A stretch of DNA of 64,000 bases, taken from positions 1 to 64,000 of the forward strand of contig CADCIH010000003.1 in NCBI GenBank assembly GCA_902801465.1, in the 5' to 3' direction. Within the stretch, counting starts at the first letter, position 1. Every line of letters starts with the position of its first letter. Positions 22,051-30,688 of this stretch are shown here, piece by piece. The position numbers were made by a program, and so were the translations under genes. Source of the stretch: an uncultured Bacteroidia bacterium. GTDB lineage: Bacteria > Bacteroidota > Bacteroidia > Bacteroidales > F082. The notes below the pieces were generated by a model. That model searched no databases. It worked only from the letters and a program-made list of their open reading frames with translations, and had not been told where the DNA came from.

Positions 22051-23268
22051 ATGGAAAAACTGCTTGACAAATTCTTACGTTACGTTGCTGTTGAGACGAC
22101 CTCAAACGAAGACTCCGAGAGCCAGCCTTCATCGGCAAAGGAACTCGACCTGTTGCGCATGCTCCGCGACGAATTAATCCAAATGGGCATCAAAGCTGAA
22201 CTCGATGAATACGGCTATGTGATGGCCACCATCCCGGCCAATACCCGTAAAAAAATTCCGGCCATCGGATTCATCGCTCACGTGGATACTGCTCCCGATG
22301 CCTCTGGCAAAGACATCAAACCTCAGATCATCCCCAATTGGGATGGCGAGGATATCGTCCTGAACAAAAAGAAAAACATCGTACTGAGCACCGCTGAGTT
22401 CCCTGAGATGCTTCAATACAAAGGCCAGACGATGATCACCACCGACGGAACCACCCTACTGGGTGCCGACGACAAGGCGGGCGTGGCCGAGATCATGTAT
22501 GCCGCACAATACATCATGGAACACCCTGAGTTCAAGCATGGCGAGATCAAGATCGGATTCACCCCCGACGAGGAAATCGGTCGCGGCGTGGTGAAGTTCG
22601 ACGTGAAGAAATTTGGTGCCCGTTATGCCTACACCATGGACGGTGGCGAGATTGGCGAGCTGGAATACGAGAACTTCAACGCCGCCGGAGCCAAGATCCA
22701 CATCCAAGGAAGCAACATACATCCTGGCTATGGCAAAGACAAGATGGTGAACTCCATGCTCATCGCCATGGAACTCGATTCCATGCTGCCCGTAGAACAA
22801 CGTCCGCGTTACACCCAAGGCTATGAAGGCTTCTTCCACCTCACCAGCATCAACGGCACCGTCGAGGAGACCACCATGTCGTACATCATCCGCGACCACG
22901 ACCGTGACAAGTTCGAGGAAAAGAAGGCCCTCATGACCGCCGTCGTCAAATACCTCAACCAAAAATACGGCAAGGTGGTGAAGCTGGAACTCAAACACCA
23001 ATACTACAACATGCGTCAAGAGGTAGAGCCTCACTTCTTCATCGTGGAGAAGGCCATCATAGCCATGGAGATGGCTGGTGTGAAGCCCAAGGTTCAGCCC
23101 ATCCGCGGCGGCACCGACGGCGCCAACCTCTCGTTCATGGGCTTGCCCTGCCCCAACATCTTCGCTGGCGGACACAACTTCCACGGAAAACTGGAATACG
23201 TGCCCCTCGAAAGCATGGTAAAAGCCTCTGAGGTAATCCTCAACATCATCAAACTATTCGCGGAATAA
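22051..23268 (+). CDS. pepT: Peptidase T (tripeptidase)
   Basis: 405 aa, M20B family zinc aminotripeptidase that removes N-terminal residues from tripeptides in the cytosol. Metal-site motifs are all present: FIAHVDTAPD, LGADDKAGVAE, FTPDEEIGRG, and the C-terminal GHNFHGKLEYVP. Length is normal. It ends at a heptad-repeat hairpin shared with secA. No clear promoter is visible in the 17-nt gap after the glycosyltransferase, so read-through is likely. Confidence 0.96.
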   Translation: MEKLLDKFLRYVAVETTSNEDSESQPSSAKELDLLRMLRDELIQMGIKAELDEYGYVMATIPANTRKKIPAIGFIAHVDTAPDASGKDIKPQIIPNWDGEDIVLNKKKNIVLSTAEFPEMLQYKGQTMITTDGTTLLGADDKAGVAEIMYAAQYIMEHPEFKHGEIKIGFTPDEEIGRGVVKFDVKKFGARYAYTMDGGEIGELEYENFNAAGAKIHIQGSNIHPGYGKDKMVNSMLIAMELDSMLPVEQRPRYTQGYEGFFHLTSINGTVEETTMSYIIRDHDRDKFEEKKALMTAVVKYLNQKYGKVVKLELKHQYYNMRQEVEPHFFIVEKAIIAMEMAGVKPKVQPIRGGTDGANLSFMGLPCPNIFAGGHNFHGKLEYVPLESMVKASEVILNIIKLFAE

Positions 23269-23334
23269 GCTAAAAACGGAGAACTGAAAACGGAAAACAT
23301 CAGTTCTCCGTTTTCCGTTTTCAGTTTTCAGCTT
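23269..23334. repeat. Heptad repeat hairpin between pepT and secA
   Basis: ACGGAGAACTGAAAACGGAA on the left arm pairs with TTCCGTTTTCAGTTTTCAG-type sequence on the right. The array supplies the secA stop codon (23321-23323) and its penultimate Asn. A probable bidirectional terminator. Confidence 0.8.
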
Positions 23335-26300
23335 CCATCCTGCCGTGGCAGTTCTTGTATTTCTTTCCTGAACCACACGGACAGGGATCGTTACGTCCCA
23401 CCTTTTTCTCCACACGGATCGGCTGGGTGATTTCACGCTGCTGGGTCTGGCTGTGCGACTGCGAGAGCAGGTCGTTGCGCTGGGCGCGGATTTGCGAGCG
23501 GTCGATGCCTCTGGCACGGCCTTCACGCACATTGCTGGCGTCCTGCACCGGAATGTCGGCACGCATCAAGAAGGAGATGACCTCTTCGTTGATCTTCTCG
23601 ATCATGGCGCTGAACAGGTTGTACGACTCAAGCTTGTAGATCACCAACGGGTCTTTCTGCTCGTAGGTGGCGTTCTGCACCGACTCTTTCAAGTCGTCGA
23701 GTTCACGCAGATGTTCCTTCCAAGCATTATCAATAAGACCTAAAGTGATGCTCTTCTCGATACAGAGGCTCACCTCACGAGCACCGTTTTCAACAGCTTT
23801 CTTGAGGTTGACGATGACATTCATGCCACGTTTGCCGTCGGTAATCGGAATGGCGATATTCTCGAAATGGGTCTCGCGCTCATACACGTTCTTGATGACC
23901 GGCATGGTCTTCTCGCCGATGATACGTGATTTCTCACGGTAGTGGTCCAGGGCGGCTTCGAAGATCTTCTCTGCGAGCTCATCAGTCTTGCTGCGTTCGA
24001 ACTCTTCTTCGTTGAAAGGCACGTCGATACCCATGGTGGAGAGCAGGTTCATCTTCAAACCTTCGTAATCCTTGTCTTCGCGGGCGTCGAGCAACAGCTT
24101 CTCACCGAGGTCGTACATCATATTATTAATATCGATGGAGAGACGTTCGCCGAACAAGGCGTGGTGACGTTTGCTGTAGATCACGGTACGCTGGGTGTTC
24201 ATCACGTCGTCGTACTCGAGCAGGTGCTTACGTACGCCGAAGTGGTTCTCTTCGACCTTCTTTTGGGCTTTCTCGATCTGTTTGGTGATCATCGGGTGCT
24301 GGATGACCTCGCCTTCCTTCAGGCCCATGCGGTCCATCAGAGGAGCGATACGCTCGGAGCCGAACATACGCATCAGGTCGTCCTCCAGTGAGACGTAGAA
24401 CTGTGAGCTACCCGGGTCGCCTTGACGGCCTGAACGGCCTCGCAGCTGACGGTCCACACGGCGTGAGTCATGACGCTCTGTGCCGATAATGGCCAGACCG
24501 CCTGCTTCCTTGACGCCAGGTCCCAGCTTGATATCGGTACCACGGCCTGCCATGTTGGTGGCGATGGTGACGGTGCCCGCCTGACCTGCTTCGCGGACGA
24601 TCTGCGCCTCGCGGAAGTGCAACTTGGCGTTCAACACATTGTGCGGGATGCCCTTGCGGGTCAGCATGCGGCTCAGCAACTCGGAGATTTCCACCGAGGT
24701 GGTGCCTACCAGCACCGGACGGCCTTCTTTGACCAGCTGTTGGATCTCCTCGATGACAGCATTATACTTCTCACGTTTGGTCTTGTAGATCATGTCCTCG
24801 TGGTCGATACGGGCGATGGGCCTGTTGGTCGGGATGACCACCACGTCGAGTTTGTAGATGTCCCAGAACTCGCCAGCTTCGGTCTCAGCGGTACCTGTCA
24901 TACCTGCCAGCTTGTGGTACATACGGAAGTAGTTCTGCAAGGTGATGGTGGCGTAGGTCTGGGTTGCAGCTTCCACCTTCACGTTTTCCTTGGCTTCCAC
25001 GGCTTGGTGCAGTCCATCGCTCCAACGACGGCCTTCCATCACACGGCCCGTCTGCTCATCCACGATCTTGACCTTGTTGTCCTGGATGATATAGTCCTTG
25101 TCCTTTTCGAACAATGTATAGGCTTTCAGCAGCTGGCGGACGGTATGCAGGCGCTCCGACTTCTCGGAGAAGTTGCGCATCAGCTCGGCCTTGCGGAGCA
25201 CCAACTCATCGGGAGTGAGCCCCATGTGTTCGAGCTCGGCGATCTCGGCACCCACGTCGGGCATCACGAAGAAGTCGGGGTTGTTGTAAGCAGCGCACAA
25301 GGCGTCGATGCCTTTCTCGGTGAGGTCCACGGTATTGAGTTTCTCGTCTATGACGAAATACAGCTCATCGTCGATTTCATGCATCCTCTCTCCACGGTTC
25401 TGCATATAGATGCCCTCGGTCTTCTGAAGGAGGGTCTTCATGCCTTCCTCACTGAGGAACTTGATCAATGCGTTGTTCTTAGGCAGACCACGGTAGGCGC
25501 GGAAGAGCAATTCTGCACCATGGTTCTTCTGTTCCTCGGTGGCGCTGGGGTTGGTGAGGATCTGCTTGGCTTCTGCGAGGATGGTGGTGACCAGGCGCTT
25601 CTGACTGTCGAACAGTCTGACCACATCGGGCTTCAGCTGGTCGAACTCCTGGAGGTCGCCGCGCGGTGTGGGACCGCTGATGATCAAGGGGGTACGGGCA
25701 TCATCGATCAACACGGAGTCGACCTCGTCGACGATGGCATAGTGATGTTTACGTTGCACCAGCTCGTCGGGATTGCCTGTCATGTTGTCACGCAGGTAGT
25801 CGAAGCCGAACTCGTTGTTGGTGCCATAGGTGATGTCACACATGTAGGCGTGGCGGCGTGCGGCGGAGTTAGGCTCGTGCTTGTCGATGCAATCCACGGT
25901 CAGTCCGAGGAACTCATACATGGCACCCATCCACTCCGAGTCACGTTTTGCCAGGTAGTCGTTCACGGTGACCACATGGACGCCTTTGCCGGCGAGGGCG
26001 TTCAGATAGACGGGGAGAGTAGCCACAAGGGTCTTACCCTCACCAGTGGCCATCTCAGCGATCTTGCCTTGGTGCAGCACGATACCGCCGATGATCTGGC
26101 AGTCGTAATGCACCATATCCCAGGTGACCATGTTGCCGCCAGCCATCCAGCTGTTCTTGAAATAGGCCTTGTCGCCCTCGATGGTGACATGCTCGTATTT
26201 GGCGGCCAAGTCACGGTCGAGGTCGGTAGCCTGAACCACCACGGTCTCATGCTCGCAGAAGTATTTGGCTGCGGCCTTCACCACGGCGAATGCCTGAGGC

Positions 26301-26620
26301 AAGATCTCGTCCAAAGCTTCCTCGATCTTCTCGAGTTCGCGTTTTTCGAGCTTGTCAACCTCGGTATAGATCCTTTCCTTCTCATCGGGATCCATGTCGG
26401 GATCGGCATCGACCTTTGCCTTGAGTTGAGCTATCTCAGCAACCTCAGCAGCGGTTTTGTTCTTGATGTATTCCTGGAATTCCACCGTCTTGTGACGGAT
26501 GGAGTCGATATCGAGCTTTACGATTTCCTCGTAGGCTTGGAGTGTCTTTTGGAGTATGGGCTGCAGGGCCTTGTTATCGCGTGAGGCCTTGTCGCCGAAG
26601 AGCTTCTTGAAAAATCCCAT
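23321..26620 (-). CDS. secA: Preprotein translocase ATPase SecA
   Basis: 1099 aa, against about 900 in E. coli. It drives Sec-dependent export. Walker A ATGEGKT is at about residue 191, some 90 residues later than in E. coli, because of the N-terminal insertion typical of Bacteroidota Sec[26 protein letters not shown] and the [14 protein letters not shown] helicase motif are intact. The C-terminus is the zinc-binding SecB/ribosome tail ([16 protein letters not shown]). The last residues run into a heptad repeat. The opposite strand holds a 704-codon open frame that is a shadow. Confidence 0.98.
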   Translation of the reverse strand: MGFFKKLFGDKASRDNKALQPILQKTLQAYEEIVKLDIDSIRHKTVEFQEYIKNKTAAEVAEIAQLKAKVDADPDMDPDEKERIYTEVDKLEKRELEKIEEALDEILPQAFAVVKAAAKYFCEHETVVVQATDLDRDLAAKYEHVTIEGDKAYFKNSWMAGGNMVTWDMVHYDCQIIGGIVLHQGKIAEMATGEGKTLVATLPVYLNALAGKGVHVVTVNDYLAKRDSEWMGAMYEFLGLTVDCIDKHEPNSAARRHAYMCDITYGTNNEFGFDYLRDNMTGNPDELVQRKHHYAIVDEVDSVLIDDARTPLIISGPTPRGDLQEFDQLKPDVVRLFDSQKRLVTTILAEAKQILTNPSATEEQKNHGAELLFRAYRGLPKNNALIKFLSEEGMKTLLQKTEGIYMQNRGERMHEIDDELYFVIDEKLNTVDLTEKGIDALCAAYNNPDFFVMPDVGAEIAELEHMGLTPDELVLRKAELMRNFSEKSERLHTVRQLLKAYTLFEKDKDYIIQDNKVKIVDEQTGRVMEGRRWSDGLHQAVEAKENVKVEAATQTYATITLQNYFRMYHKLAGMTGTAETEAGEFWDIYKLDVVVIPTNRPIARIDHEDMIYKTKREKYNAVIEEIQQLVKEGRPVLVGTTSVEISELLSRMLTRKGIPHNVLNAKLHFREAQIVREAGQAGTVTIATNMAGRGTDIKLGPGVKEAGGLAIIGTERHDSRRVDRQLRGRSGRQGDPGSSQFYVSLEDDLMRMFGSERIAPLMDRMGLKEGEVIQHPMITKQIEKAQKKVEENHFGVRKHLLEYDDVMNTQRTVIYSKRHHALFGERLSIDINNMMYDLGEKLLLDAREDKDYEGLKMNLLSTMGIDVPFNEEEFERSKTDELAEKIFEAALDHYREKSRIIGEKTMPVIKNVYERETHFENIAIPITDGKRGMNVIVNLKKAVENGAREVSLCIEKSITLGLIDNAWKEHLRELDDLKESVQNATYEQKDPLVIYKLESYNLFSAMIEKINEEVISFLMRADIPVQDASNVREGRARGIDRSQIRAQRNDLLSQSHSQTQQREITQPIRVEKKVGRNDPCPCGSGKKYKNCHGRMEAEN

Positions 26621-26682
26621 TTATTTTGAATTATGAATTTACAATTTAGAATTAAGAGTGAGCTTGTTAGGCAAAAAACGTG

Positions 26683-26690
26683 CAAAGTTA
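26683..26690 (-). promoter_or_regulatory. Promoter -7 box (TAACTTTG, minus strand) of secA
   Basis: A perfect TAnnTTTG match 62 nt upstream of the secA start. The leader contains degenerate AATTNNG heptads (26627-26658). Confidence 0.65.
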
Positions 26691-26733
26691 CGGATTTTCC
26701 TTTTGATTAGGAAATTATATGTCAAAAAGTCAG

Positions 26734-28026
26734 TTATTTATAAAGCCTCGTGACGTGCTTGCCTAGGGTCTGGTCAGGACTGGGTGCGGGAGCCATGCCG
26801 ATTTTGGTTTCAGGAAGGATGATGAAATATTCAGGGAAGGTGCGCACCTGGTATCGTTCCAACAAAAGGATGTCATTGCCCAAGTTAAGCAAAGGCCAGT
26901 CGTAACGGTGCTCCTTGAAGCGGCGTTGGTGAAGCGCGATTTGGTCCTTAGTGGAAACCGTGATAATCTGTACGCTGTCCTGCCACTGGTGATGCAACTC
27001 GTCCAAAGCCTGAAACTGATGCGCCACTGTGTTTGAAATTCCGTCAACAAATTGCAATACTATCATTGAATTTTTATAATCCGATAGTTTTACGTTCGAC
27101 CCATTGGCATTTTCCAATGTGAAGTCGGGAGCGTCGGCACCTTGGGCGAAACGGTCGAAACGTTCCAATGTATTGGCAACCAAGGCCTTGGTGGCCATTG
27201 ACTTGCTCTGCTTGCTGATGGACTGAAGCTGCGACTTCACCCAGCTGCGGCTTTGGTAGTCCTCGTAATAAAGGCTTCGCAACTGATAGATGTTCACCAT
27301 ATCTGCCAGTTCGGGATTGCGGGCGGCGAATTCCTTGGTCAGGGTGTAATTTTTGAACAAGTCTTTGAACAGGTCCATATAAGGCAGGCAGTCGTATAAC
27401 ACGGGCTTGCCGTCGTAATACTCTTGAATCACCTTTTTGCCTCCATCGGCGTTGAGGGCCATCTGTATCGACGCAATCTTATATTTGTTGGCTTGCAGCA
27501 CGTATGGGTCGGTGACGTGTAACTCACGGTCGATGGTAGTCCGGATGGAGTCGAGATAGCGTGACTGACGACGATGATAGATCTGGTCAAAATAGTTGAG
27601 CACATAATCGTCGATGATCATCTCTGAAAGCACCAATTCACGGTAACGTCCCTTGTCGGTAGCGCTCTTGACCCTAAGTGTAGGCTGGGGCTGTTCAAAA
27701 TACGAAAGAGAGGGGTCGGGGTCGGGCACAACGACACCCACATCGTAGGAAGCTCCGGGAGAGACAACGAAGTCAACGCTTTCCAGACCGACATAAATAG
27801 CAGCGGGCATGATGCGTTCCACTTCACCTTCGAGGATAAAATACCCTTGCTCATTGGAATAGGTCTCGGCGATGGCGGTCTCGTGCATGTTAAGCAGGTC
27901 GTCGCACACCATCAGGCGAATCAACGCCTCCGGCTTGTTGACACGGCCATTAACAGTGACGTTCTGCGCCAACAACAATCCCAAAGGAGAAAATAATAAA
28001 AATAATATTATAGAAACATGCTTCAT
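26734..28026 (-). CDS. Exported thioredoxin-fold protein lacking the CxxC motif, 430 aa
   Basis: A signal peptide (MKHVSIILFLLFSPLGLLLA, then Q) precedes an N-terminal DUF4369-like beta domain (residues 25-100) and a long helical middle. The C-terminal TlpA/AhpC-type thioredoxin domain has APDFTLENANGSNVKLSDY. Where redox-active relatives have WCGPC, this protein reads FVDGISNTVA, so no active-site cysteines remain. It is likely a non-redox structural or binding protein in the periplasm. ATG 28026 is chosen because the longer frame starts in coaD sequence and would spoil the signal peptide. Confidence 0.82.
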   Translation of the reverse strand: MKHVSIILFLLFSPLGLLLAQNVTVNGRVNKPEALIRLMVCDDLLNMHETAIAETYSNEQGYFILEGEVERIMPAAIYVGLESVDFVVSPGASYDVGVVVPDPDPSLSYFEQPQPTLRVKSATDKGRYRELVLSEMIIDDYVLNYFDQIYHRRQSRYLDSIRTTIDRELHVTDPYVLQANKYKIASIQMALNADGGKKVIQEYYDGKPVLYDCLPYMDLFKDLFKNYTLTKEFAARNPELADMVNIYQLRSLYYEDYQSRSWVKSQLQSISKQSKSMATKALVANTLERFDRFAQGADAPDFTLENANGSNVKLSDYKNSMIVLQFVDGISNTVAHQFQALDELHHQWQDSVQIITVSTKDQIALHQRRFKEHRYDWPLLNLGNDILLLERYQVRTFPEYFIILPETKIGMAPAPSPDQTLGKHVTRLYK

Positions 28027-28045
28027 TATTCTACTACCACAGCAC

Positions 28046-28082
28046 CCTTCTGCCTTCTTACTTCTCACTTCTTACTTCTTCC
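28046..28082. repeat. Heptad repeat (GTAAGAA type) at coaD 3' end
   Basis: On the minus strand, GGAAGAA, GTAAGAA, GTGAGAA, GTAAGAA and GGCAGAA follow one another. They encode the C-terminus of CoaD (EEVRSEK) and its TAA stop (28058-28060). Confidence 0.75.
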
Positions 28083-28537
28083 AAATCCACCTCTTCCGGT
28101 ACAAACTTAGAGGTATCCCCACCGTTTTTATAGATGTCGCGCACCACGCTGGAGCTCACGCCTACCAGTTCGCTTTCGGTGAGCAGGAACACGGTCTCGA
28201 GTTCGGGATGGAGACGTTTGTTGGCATGACAGATCATGTTTTCGTACTCGAAGTCGGAGCCGCTGCGGAGACCGCGGATGATGAAACGCGCCCCCACCTT
28301 CTTGCAGAAGTCAGCAGTCAAGCCGTCGTAGCTCTCCACGATGACATTGGGATAGTCGGCAAACACGGCTTTGCACCATTTGATGCGGTTCTCAAGGGAG
28401 AAGGTGGTGCGTTTTTCCATGTTGACGCCCACAGCGACATAGATGACGTCGAACATCGGCAAGGCTCTCAGCACGATGGAGCGATGGCCAAGTGTGATGG
28501 GATCGAAAGATCCGGGGAAGACTGCGATTCGTTTCAT
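28058..28537 (-). CDS. coaD: Phosphopantetheine adenylyltransferase CoaD
   Basis: 159 aa. It makes dephospho-CoA from 4'-phosphopantetheine and ATP. FPGSFDPITLGH contains the HxGH-type nucleotidyltransferase motif, and RFIIRGLRSGSDFEYE and ESELVGVSSSVVRDI are family signatures. The extreme C-terminus is repeat-encoded. It lies between the Nudix gene and the thioredoxin-fold gene on the same strand. Confidence 0.96.
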   Translation of the reverse strand: MKRIAVFPGSFDPITLGHRSIVLRALPMFDVIYVAVGVNMEKRTTFSLENRIKWCKAVFADYPNVIVESYDGLTADFCKKVGARFIIRGLRSGSDFEYENMICHANKRLHPELETVFLLTESELVGVSSSVVRDIYKNGGDTSKFVPEEVDLEEVRSEK

Positions 28538-28570
28538 AGATAAAAGATAAGAGATAAAAGATAAAAGTTA
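28538..28570. repeat. Heptad repeat (AGATAAA type) between Nudix gene and coaD
   Basis: TAGATAAAAGATAAGAGATA and two further units fill the gap immediately upstream of the coaD ATG, on the plus-strand reading. Confidence 0.8.
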
Positions 28571-28573
28571 TTT

Positions 28574-28615
28574 TTCAGTTTTCAGTTTTCCACTTTCCGT
28601 TTTCAGTTTTCAGTT
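28574..28615. repeat. Heptad repeat (GGAAAAC/TGAAAAC type) at Nudix gene 3' end
   Basis: Read on the minus strand, units such as ACTGAAA, ACGGAAA and GTGGAAA encode the last residues LKTENGKWKTEN of the Nudix protein and the TGA stop. The array abuts the AGATAAA array. Confidence 0.85.
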
Positions 28616-29216
28616 CCTCGCCTAGGGTGTCTGCGATGGAGCGGTAGGTGTTTTTCAAAAACCATTCCAAGTCGTATTCACTGAGGAAAGTGACTTCAGT
28701 GATGTCCTCGTCGGTTTGAGGACTGGTATGGTCGGGGTCGGAGGTATTCATAAGGAACCAGTAGGTGGGCTTGAGGCGCCATTCGTCCTCGTAGAGGTAA
28801 CAATGCCATGAAGTAGGCAGTTGGCGGATGATGTTCAAACCGGTAAGCCCCGTCTCCTCCTCTACCTCACGCAGGGCGGCGGTGGCGGCATCCTCACCCT
28901 CTTCGATATGTCCTTTGGGCAGGTCGGGGATGCCGTGCCGCTCGATAGCGGCAAACTGGCCGTCGGCCAGCACCACGCCGCCCGCCGCAGGAGCCAAGCG
29001 GAAAGTCCTGACCAAAGCCGCCGAGAGCACCTCCGGACTTAGGCCGTCGATGGTGACATCCTCAGTGAGGTTCACAACGAGCCACTGACGAAGAAAGTTA
29101 TGGATTTTTTCAACTTCATACGACTCTAATTGTGTGGAAGTTACATCTAAATCCAATTCTTTTTCCTCGATATTTGGAAAAATCAGCGCCCTTTGTTCGT
29201 AGAATATTTTGTACAT
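28575..29216 (-). CDS. Nudix hydrolase, 213 aa
   Basis: A complete Nudix box GHIEEGEDAATAALREVEEE-TGL occupies the middle of the protein, preceded by GIPDLPKG. The N-terminal 60 residues are family-unusual. The substrate (a nucleoside diphosphate derivative) cannot be deduced. ATG 29216 (MYKIFYEQ) is used since it lies a normal distance from the promoter box; the upstream ATG at 29228 is possible. The C-terminal 13 residues come from heptad repeats. It is divergent from pyrE. Confidence 0.88.
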   Translation of the reverse strand: MYKIFYEQRALIFPNIEEKELDLDVTSTQLESYEVEKIHNFLRQWLVVNLTEDVTIDGLSPEVLSAALVRTFRLAPAAGGVVLADGQFAAIERHGIPDLPKGHIEEGEDAATAALREVEEETGLTGLNIIRQLPTSWHCYLYEDEWRLKPTYWFLMNTSDPDHTSPQTDEDITEVTFLSEYDLEWFLKNTYRSIADTLGEELKTENGKWKTEN

Positions 29217-29219
29217 TTG
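29212..29219 (+). promoter_or_regulatory. Promoter -7 box (TACATTTG) of pyrE
   Basis: A perfect TAnnTTTG match 42 nt before the pyrE ATG. It overlaps the start codon of the divergent Nudix gene. Confidence 0.6.
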
Positions 29220-29245
29220 TAACCTCAATAACGTATTTCAACCCG

Positions 29246-29253
29246 CAAAATTA
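29246..29253 (-). promoter_or_regulatory. Promoter -7 box (TAATTTTG, minus strand) of the Nudix gene
   Basis: A perfect TAnnTTTG match 29 nt upstream of the Nudix ATG. The two divergent transcription units overlap here. Confidence 0.6.
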
Positions 29254-29261
29254 TACAATTT

Positions 29262-29909
29262 ATGAAATATGACGACTCCGCGCTGATTTTAGCGACGCAT
29301 CTTTTACAAATCAAAGCCGTAAAACTTAGTCCCAAACAACCCTTCACCTGGGCATCGGGGTTGCACAGCCCTATCTATTGCGACAACCGTGTCACTCTGT
29401 CGTATCCCATGGTAAGGACCTTTATCCGCCAGCAGTTTGTGGAACAGATGATGCTGCACTATGGCAAACCTGACGTCATCGCCGGTGTCGCCACCGGAGG
29501 CATCGCCCAAGGCGCTTTGGTGGCCCAAGAGCTGGGACTGCCTTTCTGCTATGTGCGTTCCGAGAAAAAATCGCACGGCATGCAAAATCAGATCGAAGGC
29601 ATCATCGAGTCTGGCCAGTCGGTAATCGTCATCGAGGACTTGGTATCCACTGGCAAGTCGAGCCTTCTTGCTGTCGACGCCTTGCGCGAAGTCGGAGCCA
29701 ACGCGAAAGGCATGCTGGCCATCTTCACCTACCAACTGCCAGTTGCCGAGGAGAACTTCAAGGCAAAGGAATGCTCCCTGTACACCCTCACCAACTACGA
29801 GACCTTGATCTACAAGGCCATCGAAGAAAAATACATCAGCGAGGAAGATCAACATTCGCTACTGGAATGGCGGAAGGATCCGCAGGCATGGAGCGATAAG
29901 CAAAGATAA
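29262..29909 (+). CDS. pyrE: Orotate phosphoribosyltransferase
   Basis: 215 aa. Joins orotate and PRPP to make OMP in pyrimidine synthesis. GLHSPIYCDNR and the PRPP-binding motif VIVIEDLVSTGKSS are present, together with YVRSEKKSHGMQNQIEG, the flexible catalytic loop. Its TAA stop lies in the first unit of the AGATAAA array. Promoter as noted; monocistronic. Confidence 0.96.
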   Translation: MKYDDSALILATHLLQIKAVKLSPKQPFTWASGLHSPIYCDNRVTLSYPMVRTFIRQQFVEQMMLHYGKPDVIAGVATGGIAQGALVAQELGLPFCYVRSEKKSHGMQNQIEGIIESGQSVIVIEDLVSTGKSSLLAVDALREVGANAKGMLAIFTYQLPVAEENFKAKECSLYTLTNYETLIYKAIEEKYISEEDQHSLLEWRKDPQAWSDKQR

Positions 29910-29940
29910 AAGATAAAAGATAAAAGATAAAAGATAAAAG
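29904..29940. repeat. Heptad repeat (AGATAAA x5) at pyrE 3' end
   Basis: Five perfect tandem AGATAAA units. The first supplies the last Arg codon (AGA) and TAA stop of pyrE. Confidence 0.9.
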
Positions 29941-29950
29941 TGGAAAGTTT

Positions 29951-30688
29951 TCATTTAATGAAAACGATCTCTTTTACGTCGTAAACGAATTTGTTCCCTG
30001 ATGGGTCTAGAGTATCTAGACGGCCAAAGGCATCAATTCCTGTGATGTATCTTCTCACTTTTTTTCCCGCGACTTCGTAATCTGCCCAAACTTGATATCG
30101 GTAAAGCCGTTTCAGGTATTCTTTCTTAATCTCTACAACACCCTCTTCAGTCCGAAGCATCTCCACCCGTCGTCCAACGGCTTCCACAAGCTGATGCAAC
30201 AAAGGCTCCAACTCGATGTCACGGCCAAGTATCTTTTTTATTGAGACTGGATGCGTCGGCCAGTCTTTAAATTGCATCTGATTGACATTCAGACCAATAC
30301 CAATCACCGACACACCCATCATGGAGCCATGGATGGTGCTGTTGATCAGGATGCCGGCGAGCTTTTTCCCTTCCACGACGAGGTCGTTCGGCCATTTCAC
30401 TTGAGCCTTTACGGGAAGCACCGCGTCGAGTACGTCAAGCAAGCCCAGAGGCACAGCCTGCGACAACAGAAACTGGTCGGCAGCTTCGAGGAACGACATG
30501 TCAAGCCCGATACTGAAGGTGAGATTCAAGCCTGGGGCACTCTCCCAGCTATTGGAACCCATCCCCTTGCCGGCCGACTGTTCATCGGCAAAAACCACGC
30601 AGGAGACGCGCTCTTGTTCGGGCGTCTCCTGCAAGTAGGCATTGGTCGATCCGACCTTTTCGAGATGGATATACCGGAAAGGCATCAT
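29951..30688 (-). CDS. birA: Biotin-[acetyl-CoA-carboxylase] ligase (BirA catalytic type)
   Basis: 245 aa. GSTNAYL, the biotinyl-AMP loop in ADEQSAGKGMGSNSWES (family GRGRxGR/W degenerate to GKGMGSNSW), KWPNDLVVEGKKLAGIL and IGIGLNVN are diagnostic. It lacks the N-terminal helix-turn-helix, so it is an enzyme and not a repressor. ATG 30688 overlaps the stop of the upstream T9SS gene (ATGA). The longer N-terminus in the same frame lies within that gene and is rejected. Confidence 0.92.
   Translation of the reverse strand: MMPFRYIHLEKVGSTNAYLQETPEQERVSCVVFADEQSAGKGMGSNSWESAPGLNLTFSIGLDMSFLEAADQFLLSQAVPLGLLDVLDAVLPVKAQVKWPNDLVVEGKKLAGILINSTIHGSMMGVSVIGIGLNVNQMQFKDWPTHPVSIKKILGRDIELEPLLHQLVEAVGRRVEMLRTEEGVVEIKKEYLKRLYRYQVWADYEVAGKKVRRYITGIDAFGRLDTLDPSGNKFVYDVKEIVFIK

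Noticed and set aside
24470-26584. A 704-codon open frame on the plus strand opposite secA
   Set aside because: It is the antisense of a perfectly conserved SecA gene. High G+C third positions produce long open antisense frames here, and it has no domain-like content.
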